The notes: a model not told the origin generated them from the sequence alone. DNA of 64,000 nucleotides from Pseudoips prasinana (GCA_951640165.1 OX621247.1:29920001-29984000); one strand, 5' to 3'. Shown: positions 48,508 through 57,669, counted from the stretch's first letter. Translations and numbers: made by a program.

Positions 48508-48617
48508 ATCTTCTCGTCTCAAATGCCGCAGTATCTCAAGTCGAAAGTTTTCGACCAGTGTGTGTTGCCAGTGATGACTTACGGAACAGAGACGCTCACT
48601 ATGGGCCTTATTAAGGA
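48508..48617 (+). pseudogene. RTE coding fragment, same family as copies 1 and 2
   Basis: Frame reads PQYLKSKVFDQCVLPVMTYG then TETLTMGLI, matching copy 1 (SKIPQCLKSKVFDQCVLPVM, TYGTETWSLTMGLI) with six bases (W,S) deleted. Both borders abrupt. Confidence 0.85.
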
Positions 48618-48691
48618 TCAGGTTCAGGTCAGGTCTGTGTGTTCTGTGTTTGGGTGTAATTTATCTATAATATGTATGAATTAAGAAATAT

Positions 48692-49075
48692 ACATAGACT
48701 CACGCCTGTTTCCCAGAGGGGTAGGCAGTGATAACGGATTTCCATTTGTCACGATCTTAGCACACCTCTTTTGCCTCGATTACTGTCATTATATTCTTCA
48801 TACATTCTCGCCAGTTTAGGGTACTTCTGACCTAGCCTTTCTTGAGAACGTCTTCGATTTGGTCAGAGAATGTTCTACGAGGTCTTTCCCTTCCGGTTGT
48901 CCCATTCAAACAGGCCAGGTATTCTTATTTTGTCAATCTTCTTTCATTCATCCTTTCTAAATGTCCAAACCATCTCAGCATACCTTTTTCTATCTTTGTA
49001 ACTACACCCTCTTTCACACCACAACGCTCTCTTACATCAGTATTTCGTATTCTGACCCTCAAAGTCAAAGTCAAG
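48692..49075 (-). pseudogene. LINE C-terminal fragment
   Basis: Minus frame: VRERCGVKEGVVTKIEKGML, RWFGHLERMNERRLTK, then in shifted frame a GRPRRTF-like block, and an end reading as CGTGAGTCTATGTAT. The RWFGHLERM.E.RL.K motif is common in lepidopteran RTE/CR1-type LINEs. A tail-only copy lies at 53038-53125. Confidence 0.75.
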
Positions 49076-49081
49076 AAATAT

Positions 49082-49245
49082 ATAAGTATAAGCTTGCCTT
49101 TCACGCTGCAGGTCGTGGGTTCGATTCCCACCCAAGACAGTTATTTGTGTGCATGAATATGACAGGGTTCCAGTCATATTATAATATATCAGTTATCTGG
49201 TTTCCATAGTACACGCTCTGCCTAGTTTGGGATCAGATAGCAGTG
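49082..49245 (+). repeat. SINE-B copy, head and end only
   Basis: AAGTATAAGCTTGCCTTTCA, GCAGGTCGTGGGTTCGATTC, TGTGTGCATGAATATGAC, then jumps to TATATCAGTTATCTGGTTTC, CATAGTACACGCTCTGCCTA and GATCAGATAGCAGTGTG. Confidence 0.75.
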
Positions 49246-49861
49246 TGTTAGAAAGAAAGAAAGATGAAAGAAATAATTTTATTTTCATTACAAATACGGA
49301 AAATATATTTAATGTGGTACCTATGTATTTTAATAATTTATTAATTTTATCCGTACTGTTATGAAAAATGGCCCTATCTCAGCTAGTACTGCATTTCTGC
49401 AGTGCTGATCTTCCGATAGGCCCAACTTTGTTACTTGTCCCAAGGTATTTAATTATTTATTTTTACAAAACTCCCATGAATTCAGTCTGTGCGTTGGTCC
49501 TAAATAAACTTTAAAGACTTACAATTACCCTACAAATCTCTCAATTCACTTTCTTACTGACTCCCCGGCAGTTGCAGCGTAAAATACCTTAAGCTCATTA
49601 CGCACATTTAGAATGTACACAATAGAATAACAATGTTAGAATTAGTAATTTAGAATCTAGGTCACATTTTTATTTCATGGAATTTAATCTTTTTAACCTT
49701 GTTATCAGTCTGAGAACTTTATGAAATCGACTGAGAAACTACGACATAAATACTCTTAATGCATATATTTATACAATTACTGTTTGTTATACCTACTAAC
49801 TAAGGCGGTGCAATAAGTAAGAAAGTGGATAAAACCATACTGGATTCTAGTTGTCGTAGGT
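49246..49861. other. Non-coding, nothing recognised
   Basis: AT-rich with a GAAA-rich start. No ORF or repeat motif. Confidence 0.45.
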
Positions 49862-50925
49862 GCAGTGGTTACCCTGGTGTTAGAGTAATTCAAGCCGTTT
49901 TTTTTTTTTGCCGCCGTGTAAAATCCTGCATGGATGTCCTCCGCCTTGGTGGAGGCGGCGGGGTCTGTCAGACTCCTACTGACTAAAAACCACCCCGGTG
50001 TTCCATCTCACACCTGCGCCGGGAGTCGCGGGAACAAACGATACTTCCGCAACTCCCAGCAACGTCTAAGAGGGGCGCCAGTGGAACACGTCGCGGCCCC
50101 GCCTCGGGTCCAGATGTGTAGTGGGCGACGGACGCCCCCGAGTCCGTCGCCCCTGGACCCATTTAGGGGGACTGAAAGAGGGCGTTATCCGCCCTCCGCC
50201 GACGCCCGGTGCGTCTGCTGCGGGCTGGGTGAGAGGATGTGATCTTCCTCTCCCTTTCCGCAGCTTCCTTCCGCGAGATGACTGTCTCGCAGAAGGAAAC
50301 CACCGCATCCCAGGACTTTTCACCGCCAACCATCGAATTCACGACGGCCGGCAGCGACAGGTCATTGCGTACTCCAGAAATGAGGGCACGGCGCTGCTCC
50401 TCCCAAGCGGCACACTCTACCAGCGTATGCAGCGCCGTGTCCTCCCGACAGTCGACGCAGTGGTGACGGTGGCGTCCGGCTCCCTGTTTATGCGACACAG
50501 GTACTTCCCGAAGCAGCCATGCCCCGAGAGTACCTGCGTCACCCGAAACGACAGGGAGCCGTGCCTCCTCCCGAGCCAACGCTCGAGGACCGGCCGGACC
50601 GCCTCGATAGTGACAAGGCTGGCGGTTGGGCGTGAGAGCCTGTCCCGCCATTCCGCCACCAGGGCCTCGCGAAGCTGCGACCGACGCAGCTCCATGTGTC
50701 ACTGCATCGGCCGCTCGCCTTGCGCCAGCATCTCCTCACGCCACCGGTACAGTGACGCGAGTACTTTCGCCTCGAGGTCCCAGGGCGGGCAGTACTTCAA
50801 GCCGTCCAGTAAGCCTCTGACATGACTTATCGACTGTTGTCTAATGACAACAACTGGGACCGACAGCTTAACTTGCCTTCCAAAGCACGGAGAATTTCAG
50901 AAAGTAAACTACTGTAACGGACCAC
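49862..50925 (-). repeat. SINE-5S copy split by an R1-clade LINE
   Basis: Left piece GCAGTGGTTACCCTGGTGTT, AGAGTAATTCAAGCCG; right piece TTCAAGCCGTCCAGTAAGCC, TCTGACATGACTTATCGACT, GGGACCGACAGCTTAACTTG, CCTTCCAAAGCACGGAG. The 5S-like head is missing beyond 50925. The split is at TTCAAGCCGT. Confidence 0.85.
49899..50795 (-). mobile_element. R1-clade LINE 3' end, 10-bp target duplication
   Basis: TTCAAGCCGT at 49889-49898 and 50796-50805 flank it; poly(A) appears as a T12 run at 49898-49909. The minus frames read REALVAEWRDRLSRP, PVLERWLGRRHGSLSFRVTQ, VLSGHGCFGKYL, and after a frameshift near 50470 HHCVDCREDTALHTLVECAA, WEEQRRAL. The C-x2-C, H-x4-C cluster and VLSGHGCF motif are typical of R1-clade C-termini. 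It is much more GC-rich than its surroundings. 5' truncated; about 290 codons remain, frameshifted. Confidence 0.9.
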
Positions 50926-50984
50926 TCTTCTCAGTTTATCGGTGTGTTTTATATTTTTAAATAATTTACTTCTAATCATCATCG

Positions 50985-51205
50985 TAATAGTGGTAAGAAG
51001 TCCACTGCTGGAAGAGCCTCCCCCAAGAATCATCTTGGAGGCTATGCTATAACCGCCAAGCTTGGCAGACGAGTTGGCGATCGCAGTAAGATGGTCATAG
51101 TACTCACAAGGAAGCTGTTGCCCGTCCTCTGGTAGATATTCCCTCGGATCGGCTTCTACGCCCCCCACGGCATGAGATGGGGTGATGATATTTTAATATT
51201 CGCTG
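50985..51205 (-). mobile_element. Short internally deleted RTE, copy 6 (complete)
   Basis: Plus strand: GTGGTAAGAAGTCCACTGCT, GGAAGAGCCTCCCCCAAGAA, then TGCTATAACCGCCAAGCTTG, GCAGACGAGTTGGCGATCGC, CTGTTGCCCGTCCTCTGGTA, CCCCACGGCATGAGATGGGG. So RTE 3' end and 5' region are joined near 51030. A minus ORF still spells PREYLPEDGQQLP like the RTE N-terminus. Confidence 0.82.
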
Positions 51206-51383
51206 CCATCATCAGGTGATTGATGATGATTATTATATAAAAATATTAGCTTTCTGCAGTCCTTGTCCATATGAACATTGACGTATAATTTTCTTGTCCT
51301 TTTCCTCATGACGATATGAGACTTTACAAACTGCCGTCGTATAATAATAATAATATCCTGGGACATTATCCACACACGACCAT

Positions 51384-51677
51384 CAGGGGTTCTACAGGCT
51401 AAATCACCGAACATCGATTTCTTAAATGGCGTCCAAATAAATAAAGGTTAAAAATGACAATCAATCATTAAATCGGCTTCAACGTTGACAATCGATTCCA
51501 GACCATTTATGACGTCACATGTGCCCATGGCAGCTGATTTAACGATTGATTAAGTAATTTTTAAACTTTATTTATTTGAACGCCATTTAAGAAATCGTTG
51601 TTCGGCGACTTAGGGTCAGCGCAGAGGATTTTATTAAGGCACTAGAAAATCAACTTACTTAGCCGGTAGAGCCCCTG
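51384..51677. mobile_element. Palindromic foldback element, copy 2
   Basis: Ends CAGGGGTTCTACAGGCTAAA and CTTAGCCGGTAGAGCCCCTG. Arms continue with TTTCTTAAATGGCGTCCAAA / TTTGAACGCCATTTAAGAAA and TAATCGTTAAATC-type inner parts, about 100 bases in total each. Centre includes ACGTCACATGTGCCCATGG. About 50 bases (GGTCAGCGCAGAGG..) are inserted in the right arm, bounded by repeated ACTTAG. Copy 1 is at 1-219. Confidence 0.85.
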
Positions 51678-51797
51678 ATCCCAAATCAAGCAGAACTAGT
51701 ACTATGGAAACCAAACAACTGATATACTACATATACTACTTTTTTTTGTAAATACATACTTACATATATAAATAATTACACCCAGACTCAGAACAAA

Positions 51798-51963
51798 GGG
51801 GGGCACCGGAGCAGCATACCCGCGTTCCCGGGGCTCCCCGTATCAGGCGCCAGAAGAAGTCCACGGCAGGTTAGGTTTAGTCGGTGCGAGTCCGACATAC
51901 CCACCCACAGACACTTTTTGCGGGTGGCATGCATTAGCATTCCCCCTGCCTTATCAAAAAAAA
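51798..51963 (+). mobile_element. SINE-E insertion, 14-bp target duplication
   Basis: AGACTCAGAACAAA at 51784-51797 and 51964-51977. Contains CACCGGAGCAGCATACCCGC, GTCCACGGCAGGTTAGGTTT, GTCGGTGCGAGTCCGACATA, CTTTTTGCGGGTGGCATGCA, CCCCCTGCCTTATC and poly(A). Confidence 0.9.
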
Positions 51964-52060
51964 AGACTCAGAACAAACAGTCAGGTTCATGCACACAAAT
52001 ATCTGACCTGGTTGGGAATGGAACGCAAGTATTTTCGAACAACGCCAACCGGTCCATCAA

Positions 52061-53037
52061 TGATGATATGAGACATTACAAACTGACGTTGTATAAACCC
52101 AAATCATTTAGTATTCAAACCTTTTTACGTGGTTCAACTGTTTTCGCAGGACATAAATAATAGTCACAGACTACACGTCGCCACTCAAGGACGTTTTCAC
52201 TTTAATTACATGAGTGCATTCAAAGTATTACTTTAACGCAGCCTTTTGTTACTACAACACAATTATTGTGCAAAGGACGTGCTATCCAATGGGCTTACAA
52301 AAACTAGGGTGTTGAGATCATACCGCACTTGGTAGGGTTGTCAACGGTCTCGAAAGTACAGTCAACAGCATAAGTAGATGATCAAAATCGGACCTGAGTT
52401 TTGAGTTTATGAAGCTATTGGGCGGCAGTTTTCACTCGTTAATATTTTTTTAAACTTAACACTCACGCACACCTTCAACTAGATACTCTTCACCACCACA
52501 CTATTTTGTCGCAATTTATGATAATTAGTATTGAATATCCGACTTTGATCATCTACTTTTGCTGTTGACTGTACTATGCAGCGGCTGATTTGGCTATTTT
52601 AAACTTTTTGCTTTATAACTTACGTATACTAAAAATAATTAGTAGCTATTAATGTCTTATTGTCTGGTATCAGGGTATTTATTAAAACTCAAGCATAATT
52701 ATGTTTTGTACTTATCTATGCCTAATTTCCTTATTGAAGTTTCTTATTACTAAATATCATCATGTTTGTGGTGGATTAGAAGTTGGAAGTTGACCCGAAA
52801 TCAGAAAAATATACGAATTTATTTTTCTGGTTTGTTTTGAGATAACTGTTCACAAAACGTACAAATATACTTCATTCCTTCTTTATGCACGCCACAGGAT
52901 CTTAGTTCTATTTATTCTAATGACATAGCGGTACTGATACGGCATGCAAAATATAGTTTTATTTATAGACGCTCACTTACCAATTAAATTTGAAGAATAT
53001 TTTCTTATTACATAGATTTAGACGTTAGATTACATAC
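52061..53037. other. Non-coding, nothing recognised
   Basis: 52370-52385 (CAGTCAACAGCA..AAGTAGATGATCAAA) and 52550-52575 (TTTGATCATCTACTTTTGCTGTTGACTG) are an inverted pair about 190 bases apart, suggesting another worn foldback element. No gene. Confidence 0.5.
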
Positions 53038-53125
53038 ATACATACATAGACTCACGCCTGTTTCCCAGAGGGGTAGGCAGAGACAACGGATTTCCATTTG
53101 TCACGATCTTTGCATACTTCTTTTA
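53038..53125 (-). mobile_element. LINE 3' tail with (TACATA)n
   Basis: Plus strand: CATACATACATACATAGACT, CACGCCTGTTTCCCAGAGGG, GTAGGCAGAGACAACGGATT, TCCATTTGTCACGATCTTTG. Same end as 48692. Confidence 0.75.
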
Positions 53126-53172
53126 CGTTAGATTAATTACAAATATTTATAAGGTCAATACACGTTCGCGTC

Positions 53173-53219
53173 TGTAGAAAATTAATCAGAATGTGTTCTG
53201 CTCTGATTAATTTTCTACA
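53173..53219. repeat. Perfect 18-base inverted repeat, 11-base loop
   Basis: TGTAGAAAATTAATCAGA (53173-53190) pairs exactly with 53202-53219. Confidence 0.9.
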
Positions 53220-53229
53220 TGCCGTGCGG

Positions 53230-53345
53230 CAACAGAAATACATCACATGTGAAAAATTTCTACTGTATACGGTTCATGAGATACAGCCTGGTTACAGACG
53301 GACAGACAGACATACAGCGGAGACACCATTTGTATATGGAACCCT
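53230..53345. repeat. Fragment of dispersed repeat R-GGTACGG
   Basis: GAAAAATTTCTACTGTATAC, GGTTCATGAGATACAGCCTG, CAGACGGACAGACAGACATA, GGAACCCTAG; antisense relative of 44330-44610. Confidence 0.55.
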
Positions 53346-53349
53346 AGAA

Positions 53350-53440
53350 ACCAAATCACTTCTGCTGTCACCCATCTACAGATTGACTGCGCGCCTGAGT
53401 TCTTAGCCTCGCAGATTTCTATCAGATAGCTTTAGGAACA
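53350..53440 (-). repeat. SINE-5S head fragment
   Basis: Plus strand: CACTTCTGCTGTCACCCATC, TACAGATTGACTGCGCGCCT, TTCTTAGCCTCGCAGATTTC. 5S-like GTCACCCATC box is kept; otherwise worn. Confidence 0.5.
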
Positions 53441-53713
53441 TGTGAGGTAGGTACTTTATTCATGCATTATTTTCTGACCTTTGTGGCAGCCCTGGTTTTA
53501 AGTACCATTACATCATAATCAGTGGTCACCAATTCACCATGTGTACGGAATTTGGAGAATACGTTCTCGATTCACGATGTGAAAGAATTGTCAATTAGTG
53601 AGAACAATGGATATTTTTATAGTTTTGAAATAAGAAATGACCATGGCTGTCCCAATGCTGCCACATTTGAAGTTCCGGATGCAAAACGTCGAACGTAAAT
53701 ATGTACAGATTAC
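53441..53713. other. Non-coding, nothing recognised
   Basis: No motif found. Confidence 0.4.
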
Positions 53714-53730
53714 AATTGTGTGTAAATACC

Positions 53731-53928
53731 GTTTTTTTTTCTTTTTGTTAAGGCAGGAGGAATGCCTTAGCATGCCACCCGCAAAAAGTGTCTGCGGGCG
53801 GCTATGTCGGACTCGCACTGACTAAACCTACCTGCCGTGGACTTATCTTGGCGCCTGATGGGAGGAGCCCCGGGAACGTGGGTATGCTGCTCCGGTACCC
53901 CACTTTTGCGCCATGTCCCGGTGAAAAG
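53731..53928 (-). mobile_element. SINE-E, longest copy, 17-bp target duplication
   Basis: AATTGTGTGTAAATACC at 53714-53730 and 53929-53945. Minus strand: CACCGGGACATGGCGCAAAA, GTGGGGTACCGGAGCAGCAT, CGTTCCCGGGGCTCC, GGTTTAGTCAGTGCGAGTCC, GCAGACACTTTTTGCGGGTG, TCCTCCTGCCTTAAC, A-rich tail. The perfect 17-base duplication suggests recent insertion. It extends about 35 bases further 5' than the other copies. Confidence 0.92.
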
Positions 53929-53945
53929 AATTGTGTGTAAATACC

Positions 53946-54156
53946 TAAATCCTGTTTCCAACTTTAAGAAAACATATTAAACTGCAAATTTTTAACAAAT
54001 TCGATATTTCAGCTGGGACGCAATAGAAACGATACGCCCTCTCGCATCTCCCCGCCGGTAACCGCCCAGAGTCGAGGTCCGATCCCCAAATGGGGTGCCT
54101 TCCAGCGCGGGTACTTAGTTTGTAGTTTTTATTTACTAGATGGTTCGAGGTCCGGC
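53946..54156. other. Non-coding, nothing recognised
   Basis: 54055-54110 has GTAACCGCCCAGAGTCGAGG and TCCGATCCCCAAATGGGGTG, perhaps a worn tRNA-like head. Not assignable. Confidence 0.35.
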
Positions 54157-54232
54157 GAGACTTTCATTGCTTCACCGGACTACAGAGGTGAGCGTGGGCA
54201 CCTCTATAGTCCGGTGAAGCAGTGAAAGTCTC
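54157..54232. repeat. Inverted repeat, 34-base arms, 2 mismatches
   Basis: 54157-54190 (GAGACTTTCATTGCTTCACC..) pairs with 54199-54232 around AGCGTGGG. The stem includes GGTGAAGCAATGAAAGTCTC or its near-copy. Confidence 0.88.
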
Positions 54233-54497
54233 ATAAGCTAACAGCATACGTCATGTTTAAAAAAATGGACGCATTAGACCCGGTGCGTTAGTAATGTAGC
54301 TATAAAACGCGATCATTATTAAAGACAATTAAGGTTCTATTATCAAAGAACCTTAATTGATAAATATTGATCAATCAATCAATCAATATTTATTGTGTAA
54401 AATTTGATACAAGGAGGATCTTAAATATAAATGAATAGTTCACAAAAATCAACCACACAGGTGTACACAATTTTACATAACGGCACCACGGCAAATA
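54233..54497. other. Short inverted repeat and TCAA repeats
   Basis: CAATTAAGGTTCT (54326) and AGAACCTTAATTG (54347) form a hairpin; TCAATCAATCAATCAATA follows. No gene. Confidence 0.55.
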
Positions 54498-54735
54498 TCA
54501 GAATATCATCACCCCCCCCCCCCCCCATCTCGTGGGCGGAGTAGAAGTCCACCCGAGGGAATATCTATCAGAGGACGGGCAGTATCTTTCTTCTGAGTAC
54601 TATGACCATTATACTGCGTTCGAAAACCCGTCTGCCAAGCGTAACGATTATGGCATATTCCCCCAAGATTATTTTTGGGGGAGGCATGTCCAGCTGTGCG
54701 TTTCCTCCTGCTGTAATGATGATGTTGATAAACAT
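54498..54735 (+). mobile_element. Short internally deleted RTE, copy 7 (complete)
   Basis: CAGAATATCATCACC then C15, CATCTCGTGGGCGGAGTAGA, CCGAGGGAATATCTATCAGA, GGACGGGCAGTATCTTTCTT, TTCGAAAACCCGTCTGCCAA, GGCATATTCCCCC, then GGGGGAGGCATGTCCAGCTG and ATGATGATG. The join of 5' and 3' RTE parts is near 54665. The poly-C tract sits where the RTE has a CCACCCCC run. Confidence 0.82.
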
Positions 54736-55145
54736 TAAAGACAAATAATTTCAATCTGTTCTCAGTTTTGACACTCAAAACACTCTTCTCAGTTTGTCAG
54801 TGTGTTAAAAGCATGGTATTATAACGTTTTATTATTATTAAAATAATTTACTTCTAATGCCTATTATATAAAAAGTTTGCTTTATGCACTGCTTCTCCAT
54901 AGGAGCTTTAACTGTTGAAAATTTCAAACGCCACCGTCCGCGCAATTTTGTAAAGACTGTGGAGAAGTTAAGCAAAAACTGTGTACCCCTTGTACAAATT
55001 TTTTTCTTCACGTATTAATATTATGTTGATTCATTATATAATTAATTGTAATACTGCAACCATGTTCTGATTATAATGCCAAAATATACCGACAGATATT
55101 TGTATACTTGACCATATCTGCTTTGTCCTGAGTCTGAATGTAAAT
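54736..55145. other. Non-coding, nothing recognised
   Basis: Near 54778 TTCTCAGTTTGTCAGTGTGT recurs as TTCTCAGTTTATCGGTGTGT at 50926, beside other short RTE copies. Origin unknown. Confidence 0.4.
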
Positions 55146-55400
55146 AGAATAATAATATCCTGAGACATTATTTACACTCGGCCATCTGATCCCAAATTAA
55201 GCAGAGCTTGTACTATGGAAACCAGATAACTGATATACTACTTTTCTTTTGTAAATACATATTTCTACTGATAATAAAACGCAGAATCAGGACAAACAGA
55301 CATGTTCATGCACACAAATATCTGTCCTGGGTGGGATTCGAACCCATGACCTCCGGCGTGAAAATTAAGCATTTGCCAACCACGCCAACAGGCCCGTCAA
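55146..55400 (-). repeat. SINE-B copy
   Basis: Plus strand: AATAATATCCTGAGACATTA, CTCGGCCATCTGATCCCAAA, TGGAAACCAGATAACTGATA, CATGTTCATGCACACAAATA, GGGTGGGATTCGAACCCATG, GCCAACCACGCCAACAGGCC. Full length, antisense. Confidence 0.85.
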
Positions 55401-55446
55401 ATATCTACATTAGTATGTATTTACAAAAGAAAAGTAGTATTGACGA

Positions 55447-55690
55447 TCACCATAGCCTAGTTGGTAGCACTCCTACCTACGAAGCTGGTGGTCTTGGGTT
55501 CCAATCCCGGTAAGTGCAAATATTTGTGTGATGAGCACGAATATTTGTTTCTGAGTCATGGATGTTTTCTATGTATTTAAGTATTTATCTATCTATATAA
55601 GTATGTATATCATCGCCTGGTACCCATAGTACAAGCTTTGCTTAGTTTGGGGCTAGGATGATCAGTGTGACATTGTCCAAAAATATTTAA
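55447..55690 (+). repeat. SINE-C copy 2
   Basis: ACCATAGCCTAGTTGGTAGC, TACGAAGCTGGTGGTCTTGG, GTTCCAATCCCGGTAAGTGC, GATGTTTTCTATGTATTTAA, CATAGTACAAGCTTTGCTTA, GGGGCTAGGATGATCAGTGT. Confidence 0.85.
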
Positions 55691-55800
55691 AAAAATATTA
55701 AATATGTAGTATATCAGCTATCTGGCTTCCATAGTACAAGCTCTGCTTAGTTTGGGATTCGATGGCCGTGTGTAATGTCCCAGGATATTACTATTATTAC
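55691..55800 (+). repeat. SINE-B tail fragment
   Basis: AATATGTAGTATATCAGCTA, GGCTTCCATAGTACAAGCTC, TTCGATGGCCGTGTGTAATG, TCCCAGGATATTACTATT. Confidence 0.75.
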
Positions 55801-56147
55801 ATGTTTCGAGTTGATAAATCTCAGTGTCACTTCGAATACTTAGCGGCGCTAACATTACAACTATGTATCTCGAACATACCTATTTACTATTCGCAATATT
55901 CTCCAGCGGCGCGAACTAAAAAGAAAACGATTTGCATACTACGCATGATCTGAACGCACAATACACAACAACACAATATAAGTTTCTTATAATCTGGCTC
56001 AGTTGCTACAGACATGGTGGTTAGAATATTTATGTGGGCGATACAAGTAGGTTAATGCTGACGGAAGACGGTAGATGCTAATTACAATTAAGAATTTAAG
56101 TCACAAGTTCGTTTAATTACTTAATGACTATCAAATGGACGTATGCT
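55801..56147. other. Non-coding, nothing recognised
   Basis: No repeat motif or supported ORF. Confidence 0.45.
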
Positions 56148-56279
56148 GTTTTTTTATATAATAGCAAGGGAAACGAGCAAGCGGGTCACCTGATGGTAAG
56201 TAGTCACCGTCGCCCATGGATACCTGCAACACCAGAGGGGTTGCAAGTTGGTACGTTTTCCGTCTTTCAGAAAGGTATA
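56148..56279 (-). mobile_element. LINE-X 3' end
   Basis: Plus strand: TTTTTTTATATAATAGCAAG, AAACGAGCAAGCGGGTCACC, TGATGGTAAGTAGTCACCGT, CGCCCATGGATACCTGCAAC. Antisense. Confidence 0.75.
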
Positions 56280-56598
56280 TCTATACATATAATAAAATCG
56301 TAGGAAAGTTAAAACGTACATTGAATATTTTTTAAAAGGATACTTGTGGCGTGATCTATAATCGATATCGAAGCCAAAAATAAAGTTATTAGAATTTTTG
56401 TCTGTGTGTCTGTTTGTCTGTATGTATGTCCGGGCTAAACTCAAAAAGTACTGCATGGATTTACTTCAAATTTTGCATGAATATTACTAAGAGGTCGGGT
56501 CAACATAATTGGCTACATATTATCAAGCTATCGCTTACGGGGTAGGAGCTATGATATTTATAAAAATTAACGCGGGTGAAACCGCGGGGCACAGCTAG
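56280..56598 (+). mobile_element. Non-autonomous Helitron (319 bp)
   Basis: TCTATACATATAATAAAATC after A; CGTGATCTATAATCGATATC; AAGAGGTCGGGTCAACATAA; ends ACGCGGGTGAAACCGCGGGG, CACAGCTAG before T. Longest complete copy of its subfamily. Confidence 0.88.
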
Positions 56599-56649
56599 TA
56601 GAGAATAAGATCGATTCTGACAAATTTTCCATAATATACATGCCCACAT

Positions 56650-56731
56650 CAAGACCGGCAATTGTGGAGATATTTGAGGGAAGCTTTTGCGCAGCAGTGG
56701 GCGTCTTTCGGTTGATATGATGATGATGATG
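56650..56731 (+). mobile_element. RTE 3' end fragment
   Basis: AAGACCGGCAATTGTGGAGA, TTTGAGGGAAGCTTTTGCGC, AGCAGTGGGCGTCTTTCGGT and GATGATGATGATG tail. Confidence 0.85.
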
Positions 56732-57071
56732 AAACCAAAAGCGACATAAAGCAGCCTCATTCATTATTCATAATTTATTACACAAAATGATATAGATCAA
56801 TATTTATTACAATAAGAAATCATAAATTTGGGTGAGGATCACACGACTAAAGTAAAACTTCAAACGTAACTGGCTATGAGAGAATGAGAGAAAAAAAATG
56901 TGTGCCACCTCTCTCTCTTGCCGCTACAGTAATATACGAAACGTAACTCTCTCTCTCTCTCTCATTCTATCTTATATCTCAACTTCCGTTCGCCTCGGCC
57001 TATCACATTTTTCGTAACGCTCTCGTTACGCATACACCAGCGTACTTACCAAGTCCACCTCTCTCTTATTT
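56732..57071. other. Simple-sequence-rich non-coding DNA
   Basis: (GAGA)n near 56880 and (CT)n at 56947-56968. No gene. Confidence 0.5.
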
Positions 57072-57175
57072 GCCAAAATCTATATAAGTATGTTTTTACA
57101 AAAGAAAATTAGTAAAGAATATCAGTTATCTGGTTTCCATAGTACAAGCTCTGCTTAGTTTGGGATTAGATGGCC
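57072..57175 (+). repeat. SINE-B tail fragment
   Basis: CTATATAAGTATGTTTTTAC, ATATCAGTTATCTGGTTTCC, ATAGTACAAGCTCTGCTTAG, TTTGGGATTAGATGGCC. Confidence 0.75.
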
Positions 57176-57211
57176 GAAATTATTTAATCAGGATCCCAAT
57201 TCTCTTGTAAA

Positions 57212-57281
57212 TCCTAACTAATATTATAAATGCGAAAGTAACTCTGTCTAAGTAACTCTGTCTGTCTGTCTGTTACTCTTT
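57212..57281 (+). mobile_element. Helitron 5' end, interrupted by MITE
   Basis: TCCTAACTAATATTATAAAT after A, GCGAAAGTAACTCTGTCTAA, GTCTGTTACTCTTTCACG, as in 22518. The rest is absent; the M2 element begins here. Confidence 0.75.
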
Positions 57282-57414
57282 CACGCCAGCACATCCAGCT
57301 ACCCCAATCTGTCAAATTTCTTTTATAGATTTTCAACTTTATCACATAAGCATAAGGTTCACTTTTAATTGGGGAAATTTGACAGATTGAGGTAGCTTGA
57401 TGAGCTGGCGTCTG
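57282..57414. mobile_element. MITE family M2, copy 3
   Basis: CGCCAGCACATCCAGCTACC, CCAATCTGTCAAATTTC at the left; GAAATTTGACAGATTGAGGT, AGCTTGATGAGCTGGCGTCT at the right. Inserted in opposite orientation to copy 1. Confidence 0.82.
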
Positions 57415-57669
57415 TACAAACAAGCGTGAGCGTGAGGTTCGTCTGATGATAACTGGCTACCTTAGGTATGCTTACAATATATATTGCCGACTATACTATA
57501 TCCTGATGGGATCTTTCGACCTAGATGGAATGTAATATTGGCAGGTTCTCATCGGTTGCCAAGTAATCAGTGAGGTTAAGCATATGTAAGCTTTGAAGAT
57601 GTTTTAATAAGTGTTAAGTTTTAATAAATTAGTAATATAAGTGAGTATGATGTTAATATTATTTTTTTT
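57415..57669. other. Diverged LINE end and possible SINE-5S scrap
   Basis: CAAGCGTGAGCGTGAGGTTC, GTCTGATGATAACTGG may be an antisense LINE 3' end. GGTTCTCATCGGTTGCCAAG, TAATCAGTGAGGTTAAGCAT near 57543 resembles the 5S-like head. Confidence 0.35.

Larger units (their letters stand above)
51342..52060 (-). repeat. SINE-B interrupted by palindrome and SINE-E
   Basis: Plus strand pieces: AATAATATCCTGGGACATTA and CACACGACCAT; then, after the palindrome, ATCCCAAATCAAGCAGAACT, AACCAAACAACTGATATACT, ATTACACCCAGACTCAGAAC; then after SINE-E, CAGTCAGGTTCATGCACACA and GGTTGGGAATGGAACGCAAG. Three-layer nesting. Confidence 0.8.

Noticed and set aside
50121..50825. Long GC-rich plus-strand ORF of 234 codons, looking like a transferred gene
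   Set aside because: It is antisense to the R1-clade LINE C-terminus (VLSGHGCF and C-x2-C motifs on the minus strand). The GC content is the LINE's own.
54512..54526. C15 run and the G12 run at 60340
   Set aside because: Homopolymers at positions where the parent elements have short C or G runs; probably slippage or sequencing uncertainty, not signals.
56947..56968. CT and TA microsatellites (also 19453, 31028)
   Set aside because: Ordinary simple repeats.
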